From Flemingiibacterium sp045635785 (GTDB lineage Bacteria; Bacillota; Clostridia; Oscillospirales; CAG-272): a DNA stretch of 8,803 bases. Numbering within the stretch: the stretch's first letter is position 1; each line of letters opens with the position of its first letter. The translations under genes were made by a program, and so were the position numbers. Shown here in pieces: positions 1 to 5,858 of the stretch. Under the pieces are notes generated by a model that saw only the letters and a list, made by a program, of their open reading frames with translations, ran no database searches and was not told where the DNA came from. The DNA lies in NCBI GenBank assembly GCA_045635785.1, contig JAZTWJ010000062.1, forward strand, positions 1 to 8,803, given 5' to 3'.

Positions 1-21
1 CGTATTTGAGTCGCAGTAATC

Positions 22-54
22 AAAAAAAGGCTTTGGAAATTGCTTCCCAAAGCC
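22..54 (-). terminator. Rho-independent terminator of tRNA-Pro
   Basis: Read on the minus strand, an 8-bp perfect stem GGCTTTGG / CCAAAGCC (47-54 with 29-36) closes a 10-base loop and is followed directly by a run of seven T (28 down to 22). It begins six bases after the tRNA 3' CCA, so it ends the tRNA transcript. This is a textbook intrinsic terminator. Confidence 0.92.
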
Positions 55-59
55 CAATT

Positions 60-135
60 TGGTCGGAATGACAGGATTTGAACCTGCGACATCCTGCTCC
101 CAAAGCAGGCGCGCTACCAACTGCGCTACATCCCG
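60..135 (-). tRNA. tRNA-Pro, anticodon UGG
   Basis: The minus strand folds as a complete 76-base tRNA. The acceptor stem is CGGGATG paired with CATTCCG (one G-T pair). The D arm is GCGC-AGTTGGTA-GCGC. The anticodon stem is CCTGC/GCAGG with loop TTTGGGA, giving anticodon TGG (reads CCN proline codons, chiefly CCA). The T arm is GCAGG-TTCGAAT-CCTGT, followed by discriminator A and an encoded CCA (60-62). The encoded CCA is common in Bacillota and gamma-proteobacteria. The gene has its own promoter and terminator and no other tRNA beside it within the window. Confidence 0.97.
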
Positions 136-136
136 A

Positions 137-152
137 CGTGATCGTGATCACG
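137..152 (-). promoter_or_regulatory. 16-base palindrome in the tRNA-Pro 5' leader
   Basis: CGTGATC (137-143) and GATCACG (146-152) form perfect 7-bp arms around a 2-base centre. The palindrome ends two bases before the mature tRNA 5' end. From the -10 box, transcription should start near 153, so the palindrome is essentially the whole leader. It could be an operator, or a small leader hairpin affecting RNase P processing. It is seen directly; the function is inference. Confidence 0.5.
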
Positions 153-159
153 CTAAATT

Positions 160-188
160 ATTATAGCATGTTTTCATGCTGTTGTCAA
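160..188 (-). promoter_or_regulatory. Consensus sigma-A promoter for tRNA-Pro
   Basis: On the minus strand there is a perfect -35 TTGACA (183-188), a 17-base spacer, and a perfect -10 TATAAT (160-165) with an extended TGC just upstream. An inverted repeat AGCATG-TTTT-CATGCT (165-180) fills the spacer and touches the -10 box. A promoter this close to consensus fits a stable RNA gene. The spacer repeat might bind a regulator, which the sequence alone cannot show. Confidence 0.92.
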
Positions 189-270
189 GATACCGCATGA
201 AAAATTCTGCGCTTGCGATGCAAATATTTGTAGCCTCATATACGTGCGTGGTGCACATATCTCCTTATAC

Positions 271-303
271 AAAAAGAATCCCATCGGCATTGCCGATGGG
301 ATT
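271..303 (-). terminator. Rho-independent terminator of the OB-fold lipoprotein gene
   Basis: The hairpin AATCCCATCGGC / GCCGATGGGATT (277-288 with 292-303, minimal loop of three) lies seven bases after the lipoprotein stop codon. On the minus strand it is followed by C and then five T (275-271). Twelve pairs without a mismatch make it a strong intrinsic terminator. Confidence 0.93.
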
Positions 304-310
304 GAGGGAT

Positions 311-1006
311 TTACTTCTTGGTGATCTTGGTGATGTGGGGGTTCGCGCCCTCATACCAGTAAAGGAATCCTTCGATGTCAACAACATCGCCGACTGCTAA
401 TGCACCGACGGTTTTGTAAACCTCGGATTCGGGATCGGTAAGATAGCGCTCTACGCAAAAGTTATAGGAAGCGCCGTCAAGTCCGAGCGTTACATAAATG
501 TCATCGCCGGGCTCGCCATTCTTATACTCGATCTTTTCAACGGTCAGACCGTTGAACGCGCAAAGCTTGTTTTGATGTTTAATGAGGTCATCGCTTGCAA
601 GAAGGGCGGTTGCATCCATGGGCTCTGCAACAAAGTTGCCTTCAAGGATTTCAAACTTGGAGTCGATTATTTCCACTTCGCCCGACCATTCGGTCTTAAA
701 GCCGGTAACCTTAATTTTTGTGCCGACGGTCAGCTTGTTGTATTCTTCCTCTGTGCAGGGCATTTCAAAAAGGAAGTAGCCACCTTCTTTGTCCTGGGTG
801 TAGAAAGTGCCCTTGTTGTCCCACCAGGACTGCTTGCCCTGAATGTAGGTCTCGATGACAACCTCGGACTCAAGAGCCGCTGCATCATATTCAGCGTAGG
901 TCATAACGCCTTCGCCCTTTACTTCAGGAGCTTCAGCCGGTGTGCCGCATGCTACCATAGCAACTGCCATGACAAGAACAAGCGCCAATGCGATAAACTT
1001 CTTCAT
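311..1006 (-). CDS. Secreted lipoprotein with two probable OB-fold units
   Basis: A 231-residue predicted lipoprotein. The signal peptide begins MKKF, has a hydrophobic core to about residue 17, and ends in lipobox MVAC with Cys20 as the lipid-modified residue. It should sit on the outer face of the cytoplasmic membrane. After a short Glu/Pro linker, residues about 35-122 and about 146-231 look like two beta-rich, OB-fold-like units. The first carries a Trp-Trp pair (61-62), GTFYTQD and VGTKIKVTGF; the second carries DDIYVTL and VGDVVDIEGF. The repeated 'VG-x-x-V/I-x-V/I-x-GF' strand turn is the main hint that they are related. No catalytic motif is seen; ligand binding is possible but unproven. 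The start is set by AAGGAG (1013-1018) six bases upstream. It has its own promoter, operator-like repeats and terminator, and lies downstream of the ABC importer operon on the same strand. Confidence is high for gene and lipoprotein, moderate for the fold. Confidence 0.9.
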   Translation of the reverse strand: MKKFIALALVLVMAVAMVACGTPAEAPEVKGEGVMTYAEYDAAALESEVVIETYIQGKQSWWDNKGTFYTQDKEGGYFLFEMPCTEEEYNKLTVGTKIKVTGFKTEWSGEVEIIDSKFEILEGNFVAEPMDATALLASDDLIKHQNKLCAFNGLTVEKIEYKNGEPGDDIYVTLGLDGASYNFCVERYLTDPESEVYKTVGALAVGDVVDIEGFLYWYEGANPHITKITKK

Positions 1007-1022
1007 TATTTTCTCCTTTTCT

Positions 1023-1037
1023 GTACGGGATCCGTAC
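1023..1037 (-). repeat. Inverted repeat in the lipoprotein 5' leader
   Basis: GTACGG (1023-1028) and CCGTAC (1032-1037) are perfect 6-bp arms around GAT. The repeat lies between the predicted transcription start and the ribosome binding site, and abuts a second inverted repeat at 1035-1057. It could be a second regulator site or a weak leader hairpin. Confidence 0.5.
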
Positions 1038-1057
1038 TGTAAAATTTTGTTACAGTA
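1035..1057 (-). promoter_or_regulatory. Operator-like inverted repeat just downstream of the -10 box
   Basis: TACTGTAA (1035-1042) and TTACAGTA (1050-1057) are perfect 8-bp arms separated by seven A/T-rich bases. The repeat covers the expected transcription start and lies three bases from the -10 box. That is where a repressor would block the lipoprotein promoter. The size and symmetry fit a dimeric helix-turn-helix regulator. No regulator gene is visible in the window, so the family is not assigned. Confidence 0.6.
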
Positions 1058-1060
1058 TAT

Positions 1061-1088
1061 ATTATACTCAATATTTGAAAAAAGTCAA
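1061..1088 (-). promoter_or_regulatory. Sigma-A promoter of the OB-fold lipoprotein gene
   Basis: On the minus strand -35 TTGACT (1083-1088, 5 of 6 to consensus) and a perfect -10 TATAAT (1061-1066) are separated by 16 bases. The promoter sits in the 92-base gap after the solute-binding protein gene. No terminator is visible before it, so the lipoprotein may be expressed both alone and by read-through from the importer operon. Confidence 0.85.
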
Positions 1089-1098
1089 TATCTTACGG

Positions 1099-2694
1099 CT
1101 AATTTTTGAATTTATTTCTAACGGAGGGCAATACAGACAGGATGATCATCAACCATGCCGCGGCAAGCGAGATCAAAAGAATCATTGCGGTTATCGGAAG
1201 CGGACCAAGCTCCTTTCTTTGAGCGGAAGCGGTGCTGCTCGAACGAATCTGATCAAGCCGATACAGGGCGGCGACTTCTTCGGTGAGCTTTTCATAATAG
1301 GCGTCGTCCACCGTCTGCTTTCTTCGCATGGATTTTGTGACATTTTCGATCAGCTGTCCCGCCGCATTGCGAAGGGAAGCGGAGCCGTTGAAAACAGGGG
1401 TAACAAAGGTTTTGTCCGTGTTCTGCAGCAGAAGCTGTGCCGCTTCGATCTTCACGCGATAGTGATGCTCATTATCAGTGCCGACCGCCGCGAGATACGA
1501 TTTATATTCCTCGGAATCCTGCGCCTTTCTTGTAACGGGAACATAGCCCTCGGTGCAGGAATAGTCGATCTGCACGCGATTGGTCAGCAAAAACTGCGTA
1601 AACAGCCAGCTTGCGACGACTTCGCCCGCATCGGCTTTATTGAAGATGCAGATCGAAGGTCCCTGTGAAATCATCTGCGGATTTTTCGGATCGAACTGTG
1701 GAACCTGCATGACAGCGGTTTCAAAATCAACCAGCGCGTCCTCGGCGATGTCAATGAGCGGTGCATCGCTGCCCATCCATGTGGCGCCGCCTGTGGAGTC
1801 TATGGCGAAAATACACTGACCTGCGTTGAGAAAATTGGCCGGATAGCTTGAGATCTTAAAGGTGGAGAATGCGCCTGTTCCTGCATGGACGGAAATTTCT
1901 TCAAGCAGAGATTTTGTTGTGTCGTTGAATAGCAAAATCTCGCCTGCATCGGTGGAATAGCCTGCATTCAGCTGGCGGAGCATTTGGATCATCATGTTGT
2001 CGGTGGATTTGTAAATGAAGGGGATCATCACCTTCTGCCCGTTGACTGCGAAGGTGCCATCCGCATTTTTCTTCATAGCCGCCTCGGATACCTCCCATAG
2101 AAAGTCCCAAGTCAGCTCTTTTGGTAATGTGAAGCCTAATTTTTCCACATAGGTTTTGTTCACGGAGCAAGCCTCGGTGGAGCGCATGAAGGGGAGCGCG
2201 TACTGCGTGCCGTCGATGATGCCCTCTGATAGAAATTGCGGAACGATTTCATCTGCAGTTGGCGCATCAAACTTTACCGCGGAACCTCCAAGACCGTAGC
2301 TCTTATGCGCCATTAGCGCATCCAGCGGCACCACCGTGTTCGCGCCTGTCAGATATGTGGCGATGTGATCGGGATAGGTGATGCAGACATTGGGGGTGGT
2401 CTGCGTGGAGATGTTGGTGATGACATCGTTGTAGATGCGTCCGTAGTCGGTATAAAGACGAAGATTGACAGTTATGTTCGGATAAATTGCCTCAAAGTCG
2501 GCAATCGCCTTTTCATAGATGGCAACCTGTGTCAAATTGGTGTCGTTTTTTGCCCAAAAGGTGATCTCGTATTCGCGGGATTCATCGAAGGTATCAGGCA
2601 TCACGAAAGGATCAAGCCCTCTTGAACCGTGACAGCCCACAAGCATCGGCAGGCAAAGCGCCAGTACAAGAAGCAGAGTAACAAGCTTTTTCAT
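1099..2694 (-). CDS. CUT1-type ABC importer solute-binding lipoprotein with C-terminal membrane helix
   Basis: A 531-residue extracellular solute-binding protein, family 1 type (UgpB/MalE-like). It captures the substrate outside the cell and delivers it to the two permeases encoded just upstream. The signal peptide begins MKKL and ends in lipobox LVGC (Cys21 lipidated). The mature domain opens with a typical strand ('REYEITFWAK') followed by 'FEAIYPNITVNL'. Near the C-terminal half are 'SQGPSICIFNKA' and 'TEGYVPVTRKAQ', matching the conserved end of UgpB-like receptors. Oddly, residues about 499-523 form a clear membrane helix (ITAMILLISLAAAWLMIILS), followed by a short basic tail, giving a second anchor besides the lipid. 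Length is about 70-100 residues over the usual 420-460. The start overlaps the upstream permease stop in an ATGA, and AGGAGG (2704-2709) lies nine bases before the ATG. The substrate is not readable from sequence. Confidence 0.93.
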   Translation of the reverse strand: MKKLVTLLLVLALCLPMLVGCHGSRGLDPFVMPDTFDESREYEITFWAKNDTNLTQVAIYEKAIADFEAIYPNITVNLRLYTDYGRIYNDVITNISTQTTPNVCITYPDHIATYLTGANTVVPLDALMAHKSYGLGGSAVKFDAPTADEIVPQFLSEGIIDGTQYALPFMRSTEACSVNKTYVEKLGFTLPKELTWDFLWEVSEAAMKKNADGTFAVNGQKVMIPFIYKSTDNMMIQMLRQLNAGYSTDAGEILLFNDTTKSLLEEISVHAGTGAFSTFKISSYPANFLNAGQCIFAIDSTGGATWMGSDAPLIDIAEDALVDFETAVMQVPQFDPKNPQMISQGPSICIFNKADAGEVVASWLFTQFLLTNRVQIDYSCTEGYVPVTRKAQDSEEYKSYLAAVGTDNEHHYRVKIEAAQLLLQNTDKTFVTPVFNGSASLRNAAGQLIENVTKSMRRKQTVDDAYYEKLTEEVAALYRLDQIRSSSTASAQRKELGPLPITAMILLISLAAAWLMIILSVLPSVRNKFKN

Positions 2695-3566
2695 CCCTTG
2701 GTTCCTCCTCTTGCAACGCCAGCCATAATCTTTTTTCGGAAAACAAGGAACAATACGATTAACGGCAGGGAAATGACCACAACCGCCGCCATCATGGCAG
2801 GGATATTCTCTCTGCCGAATCCATTTTCACGGATTTCCTGAATGCCGTTGGAAACGAGAAAATAGGCTTCATTATCGGTGATCAGACGAGGCCATACATA
2901 GGAATTCCAGCATTCGATGACCTTGAGAATGGTGACGGTGATGATGGTGGGCTTGCAGATGGGAACCATGACCTTCAAAAGATACTTGAGATCAGAGGTG
3001 CCGTCCACCTTTGCCGCGTAGTAAAGCTCATCGGGGATTTGCGAAAAGTTCTCTTTTAACAAATAGATGTAGAACACCGAGGTGATGGAAGGGAGGATCA
3101 GACCGAGGAAGGAATTTCGCAGTCCAAGGTCTGTGATCGTAACAAAGTTTGTGATGACAACCAGCTCATTTGGAATCATCATCAGCGAAAGAAAGAGGGT
3201 AAACAGAAGGTTCTTGCCGCGGAATTGCAGTCTTGAAAAGGCGAACGCGGCAGGAATGATCACCGCCAGCATAATCGCTGTGGTCGAAACGGTAAAAATA
3301 AGCGTATTGAGAAAATAATCTGCAAGCGGGACAGCCGTAAAGGCATCCGCGTAGTTGGAAAAGGTGGGCGAGGTTGGGTAAAATTTCGGGATATATTCCG
3401 CGTTGTAGGAGGCGTAGCTCTTGACGGAGGTGAGCAGCATCCAATAAAAGGGGAACAATACCATGAGTGCCCATAGCGTGAGCAGTGTATAGATGATCAC
3501 GCGAGATACGGTGCGGCGTGTTATTGCCGCCCGTTCGATATGATCGTAATCGGATCTTGTTGTCAT
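2691..3566 (-). CDS. CUT1-type ABC importer permease, MalG/UgpE-like
   Basis: A 291-residue inner permease subunit of the MalG/UgpE type. It has six expected membrane segments, starting with about residues 23-45 and ending with about 258-276. The typical first periplasmic segment follows ('PTFSNYADAF', 'YFLNTLIFT'). The EAA loop that docks on the ATPase is at about 183-201: YAA-KVD-G, then P at 202. I chose the ATG at 3566 rather than an in-frame ATG 24 bases upstream because GAGG (3575-3578) lies eight bases before it and overlaps the stop of the preceding permease, ten bases upstream. The 3' end overlaps the binding-protein gene by four bases (ATGA), which implies translational coupling. 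Confidence 0.93.
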   Translation of the reverse strand: MTTRSDYDHIERAAITRRTVSRVIIYTLLTLWALMVLFPFYWMLLTSVKSYASYNAEYIPKFYPTSPTFSNYADAFTAVPLADYFLNTLIFTVSTTAIMLAVIIPAAFAFSRLQFRGKNLLFTLFLSLMMIPNELVVITNFVTITDLGLRNSFLGLILPSITSVFYIYLLKENFSQIPDELYYAAKVDGTSDLKYLLKVMVPICKPTIITVTILKVIECWNSYVWPRLITDNEAYFLVSNGIQEIRENGFGRENIPAMMAAVVVISLPLIVLFLVFRKKIMAGVARGGTKG

Positions 3567-3576
3567 TTGAAATACC

Positions 3577-4479
3577 TCAATAATGCACATGCTTGCGGCT
3601 GACGAGCAGATTGATGACCGTAATGGTCAGCACAATGGCGAACAAAACGATGGCTGCGGCGGAAGCATAGGACGGATAGCCGCCGCCCTCTCCGTAAAGC
3701 ATATCGTAAACATAGCCCACAATGGTGTTCATGCCTGCCGCATTCAAATTGGTGCCGAACAGAGCCACCGCATCGCTGTACGCCTTAAAGGCGCCGATAA
3801 AGCCCGTGATGACCAAATAAAACAGCATGGGTGAGATCATGGGAAGTGTGATCTTTGTAAAAACGCGCCACTTGGGGGTGTTGTCAAGCATGGCGGCATT
3901 GTAGTAATCCTGCTTGACCGATGCCAGCGCGGAGGTGAGGATGAGGATCTTGAAGGGCATAACCACCCAGACGGTATAGAAGCAAAGCACAAACATCTTT
4001 GCCCAATACGGACCGTTAATAAAATCCACCGAGTTTCCTCCAAAAATTTGGATGAGCAGATTCACCAAACCGTCGGAATAGGGCGTTTTCTTAAAGAGAA
4101 TCATGAAAACTAGACCTACCGCCAGCGTATTGGTGACGTAGGGAAGAAAATAGACGGTTTGAAAAAGCTCGCGCAGCTTTTGAATAGAGGAGAGTCCAAG
4201 GGAAATCAGCAGAGCGATTCCCGTTGAAAGGGGGACGGTGATGATAACAAGGATGAAGGTATTCTTCACCGCCTGCAAAAAATAGGGATCGTGCAGAACA
4301 TAGGAGTAGTTATAACCGCCCACGCCAAAAAAGGTTTGTGAGGCGGAATTGTAGCCCTCCTCAAAGGAGTAGATGAATACATCAATCAGCGGATAGACCA
4401 TAAAAACCGCTAAAAATGCAATGGCGGGCAAAAGATACAGCCACGCCTTCCGACTGTTTAGTTCCATATTGATTACCAT
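3577..4479 (-). CDS. CUT1-type ABC importer permease, MalF/UgpA-like
   Basis: A 300-residue permease of the MalF/UgpA type, partner of the next gene. The first membrane helix is at about residues 12-30 (LYLLPAIAFLAVFMVYPL, the family's usual opening). Conserved parts follow: 'FQTVYFLPYV' at 106-115, the ATPase-docking EAA loop at 194-213, and a final helix at about 275-293. The EAA loop is atypical: the usual Glu is Asn194 and the invariant-type Gly is Asn200 (NAAMLDN...ITLP). The start is uncertain: ATG 4479 has only AAGG very close by; ATG 4467 (MELNSRKAW) is the alternative; a further in-frame extension to 4563 would run through a structured gap and has no family-like residues. A 7-bp hairpin sits directly before the 4479 start. 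Confidence 0.9.
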   Translation of the reverse strand: MVINMELNSRKAWLYLLPAIAFLAVFMVYPLIDVFIYSFEEGYNSASQTFFGVGGYNYSYVLHDPYFLQAVKNTFILVIITVPLSTGIALLISLGLSSIQKLRELFQTVYFLPYVTNTLAVGLVFMILFKKTPYSDGLVNLLIQIFGGNSVDFINGPYWAKMFVLCFYTVWVVMPFKILILTSALASVKQDYYNAAMLDNTPKWRVFTKITLPMISPMLFYLVITGFIGAFKAYSDAVALFGTNLNAAGMNTIVGYVYDMLYGEGGGYPSYASAAAIVLFAIVLTITVINLLVSRKHVHY

Positions 4480-4499
4480 GCCTTCAGGAGAGTGAAGGC
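4480..4499 (-). repeat. Hairpin at the permease start site
   Basis: GCCTTCA (4480-4486) and TGAAGGC (4493-4499) make a perfect 7-bp stem around six bases. On the minus-strand mRNA it ends immediately before the ATG at 4479 and takes in the only weak ribosome-binding bases (GAAGG). It could damp translation of the first permease, or favour the ATG at 4467. The pairing is seen; the effect is inference. Confidence 0.5.
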
Positions 4500-4509
4500 T
4501 TCCTTGAAA

Positions 4510-4570
4510 CGAAATTTTTGGCGGTTTGCGTCGGCAAATCGCAGCAGAATGCCGCGAAGGCAAAAATTCG
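4510..4570. repeat. Structured intergenic element (possible three-way junction)
   Basis: Outer arms CGAAATTTTTG (4510-4520) and CAAAAATTCG (4561-4570) pair over ten bases with one bulged A. Inside are two hairpins. The first is GCGGTTTGC / GCAAATCGC (4521-4529 with 4534-4542), whose one imperfect pair is G-T on the plus strand and A-C on the minus strand. The second is short, at 4551-4561 (GCC/GGC). No T run follows, so it is not a standard terminator. It lies inside the importer operon between ATPase and permease genes. Possible roles are an mRNA-stability or processing element, a small dispersed repeat, or chance pairing. Confidence 0.4.
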
Positions 4571-4573
4571 GGG

Positions 4574-4595
4574 TGTGAAAAATATATTATTCACA
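4574..4595. repeat. 22-base palindrome touching the ATPase stop codon
   Basis: TGTGAA (4574-4579) and TTCACA (4590-4595) are perfect arms, and the inner eight bases AATATATT (4581-4588) are self-complementary. Only one symmetric pair in 22 bases mismatches. It ends at the base next to the ATPase gene's TAA (4596-4598). The sequence looks like a dimeric regulator site; as RNA it would be an AU-rich stem without a following T run. The arm-to-arm spacing differs from a CRP site. Confidence 0.5.
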
Positions 4596-5687
4596 TTAAC
4601 CCTCGATTCTTTCTTCGCTCACGCGATCAAAGACGAAGGTTTTGTGCTTTTTGAGCGAGAAGTGCACGACTTTTGCATCGGGGGAAACGTCGGATTCTGC
4701 GCTGATGATGGCGCGGAAGCTTCCCGATTCTGTATTGTTGCTTTTGCCGATGATGGAAATATCCCGTCCCATCACCTCGATGCGCTCCATTTCGCATGCG
4801 AATGCGCCGCCATCGTCGGGAATGAAGCCCTCGGGGCGTACGGCGACGAAAACATCGCGGTTCGGTGCATCAAAGGGAAGCACGGCTGTATCGCCAATTT
4901 TCAGCATGCCGTCCTCAATTTTGCCATCGAACACATTGATGGGCGGTGTGCCGAGAAATTTTGCCACGAACAGATTGACCGGAGAATTGTAGACCTCTTG
5001 TGGCTTTCCGATCTGCTGGATCACACCCTCCTTCATCACAACGATCAGATCGCAAATGCTCATGGCTTCTTCCTGATCGTGGGTGACGAAAATCGTAGTG
5101 ATGCCCGTTTCGCGTTGGATGCGGCGAATTTCTTCACGTGTAGAAAGCCGAAGTCTGGCATCTAAATTCGACAGCGGCTCATCAAGCAGAAGCACGCGGG
5201 GCATTTTCACCAGCGCACGTGCGATGGCTACGCGCTGTTGCTGTCCGCCGGAAAGCTCGGCGGGCTTGCGATCCATCAGCGTGTCGATCTGTACCAGCTT
5301 TGCGATCTCGAGGGCTTTTTGATCCATCTGCTCCTTTGACAGCTTGTCCTTCCCGCGCAAATTTTCAAGGGGGAAGGTGATATTCCCCTTAACGGTGAGA
5401 TGAGGATAGAGTGCATAATTCTGAAAAACCATACCCACACCGCGGTTTTCCGGCGGAAGATTTGTCACTTCATCCTCTCCGAAAAAAATTTGTCCCGAGG
5501 AGGGCTTCAACAGTCCGCAAAGAAGGGAAAGCATGGTGGACTTTCCGCAGCCCGAGGGGCCGAGCAAGCCAATAAGCTTGCCATCGGGGATCTCGAAGCT
5601 GAAATTCGAAACCGCCGTGACTGGAGTTGGATTCTTCTTCGAACGGGACGGAAATTGTTTGGTCAGATTTTTGAGCGTGATTTTCAT
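4596..5687 (-). CDS. CUT1-type ABC importer ATPase (UgpC/MsmX/MalK-like)
   Basis: A 363-residue cytoplasmic ATPase that powers the importer encoded downstream. All nucleotide-binding motifs are intact: Walker A GPSGCGKST (43-51), Q-loop Gln89, signature LSGGQQQR (145-152), Walker B VLLLDEP (165-171), D-loop SNLD (173-176) and H-loop His203. Residues about 240-356 form the C-terminal regulatory/TOBE region ('VAVRPEGFIP' is typical), as in MalK and UgpC. Length is normal for the family. I chose the ATG at 5687 over one at 5711 because AAGGA (5697-5701) lies nine bases before it and the protein then starts with the standard MKITLKNLTK strand. It is the first gene of the operon, with a strong promoter upstream. 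Many Bacillota CUT1 operons lack an ATPase and share an MsmX-type one; here it is dedicated, though it may also serve other importers. Confidence 0.96.
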   Translation of the reverse strand: MKITLKNLTKQFPSRSKKNPTPVTAVSNFSFEIPDGKLIGLLGPSGCGKSTMLSLLCGLLKPSSGQIFFGEDEVTNLPPENRGVGMVFQNYALYPHLTVKGNITFPLENLRGKDKLSKEQMDQKALEIAKLVQIDTLMDRKPAELSGGQQQRVAIARALVKMPRVLLLDEPLSNLDARLRLSTREEIRRIQRETGITTIFVTHDQEEAMSICDLIVVMKEGVIQQIGKPQEVYNSPVNLFVAKFLGTPPINVFDGKIEDGMLKIGDTAVLPFDAPNRDVFVAVRPEGFIPDDGGAFACEMERIEVMGRDISIIGKSNNTESGSFRAIISAESDVSPDAKVVHFSLKKHKTFVFDRVSEERIEG

Positions 5688-5728
5688 GGAAGCACTTCCT
5701 TTTACGTTCATAAAAATGTTTTAATAAT

Positions 5729-5757
5729 ATTATAACACAGCCATATGGATTTATCAA
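5729..5757 (-). promoter_or_regulatory. Sigma-A promoter of the ABC importer operon
   Basis: On the minus strand -35 TTGATA (5752-5757, 5 of 6), a 17-base spacer and a perfect -10 TATAAT (5729-5734) with the extended TGT. Transcription should begin near 5722, giving a leader of about 35 bases. An 8-base palindrome CCATATGG (5741-5748) lies in the spacer; this may be chance. Confidence 0.9.
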
Positions 5758-5806
5758 GGGGTTCCTGCAATTTTTGGCAGATTCCAAGAATGTTTTCCAC
5801 CACATG

Positions 5807-5838
5807 AAAAGCTCCGCAAAGCGCGAAGCTCTGCGGAG
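5807..5838 (-). terminator. Intrinsic terminator after tepA
   Basis: On the minus strand an 11-bp stem, CTCCGCAGAGC with GCTTTGCGGAG plus one G-U pair, closes a TTCGC loop (5812-5838). It is followed by C and TTTT (5810-5807). The stem is strong; the T run is short. It lies 20 bases after the tepA stop and separates tepA from the importer promoter. Confidence 0.78.
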
Positions 5839-5858
5839 TATGACCTGATTTATTTGTC

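Noticed and set aside
238..262. Possible hairpin around CATATACGTGC...GTGCACATATC
   Set aside because: Pairing needs two mismatches and wobble pairs in ten positions, and there is no nearby feature it would serve.
572..1042. A 156-codon plus-strand frame opposite the lipoprotein gene
   Set aside because: It is antisense to a gene with promoter, ribosome binding site, lipobox and terminator. It runs through that gene's promoter leader and shows no family features.
1075..1668. A 197-codon plus-strand frame opposite the solute-binding protein gene
   Set aside because: It overlaps a clear receptor gene with signal peptide and ribosome binding site, and the predicted protein has no recognisable pattern.
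4480..4563. An N-terminal extension of the MalF-like permease back to the ATG at 4563
   Set aside because: The added 28 residues are basic and unlike the family, lie in the structured gap, and the first helix starts normally from the downstream ATG.
4574..4595. A CRP-type site (TGTGA...TCACA)
   Set aside because: The half-sites are separated by 12 bases instead of six, and the position is after a stop codon inside an operon rather than at a promoter.
4510..4595. An intrinsic terminator between the ATPase and permease genes
   Set aside because: Several stems are present, but none is followed by a T run on the minus strand, and the downstream permeases need transcription from the same promoter.
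4518..5165. A 215-codon plus-strand frame opposite the ATPase gene
   Set aside because: It is a shadow of the ATPase gene, whose motifs are all intact on the other strand. It starts inside a structured gap and lacks a ribosome binding site.
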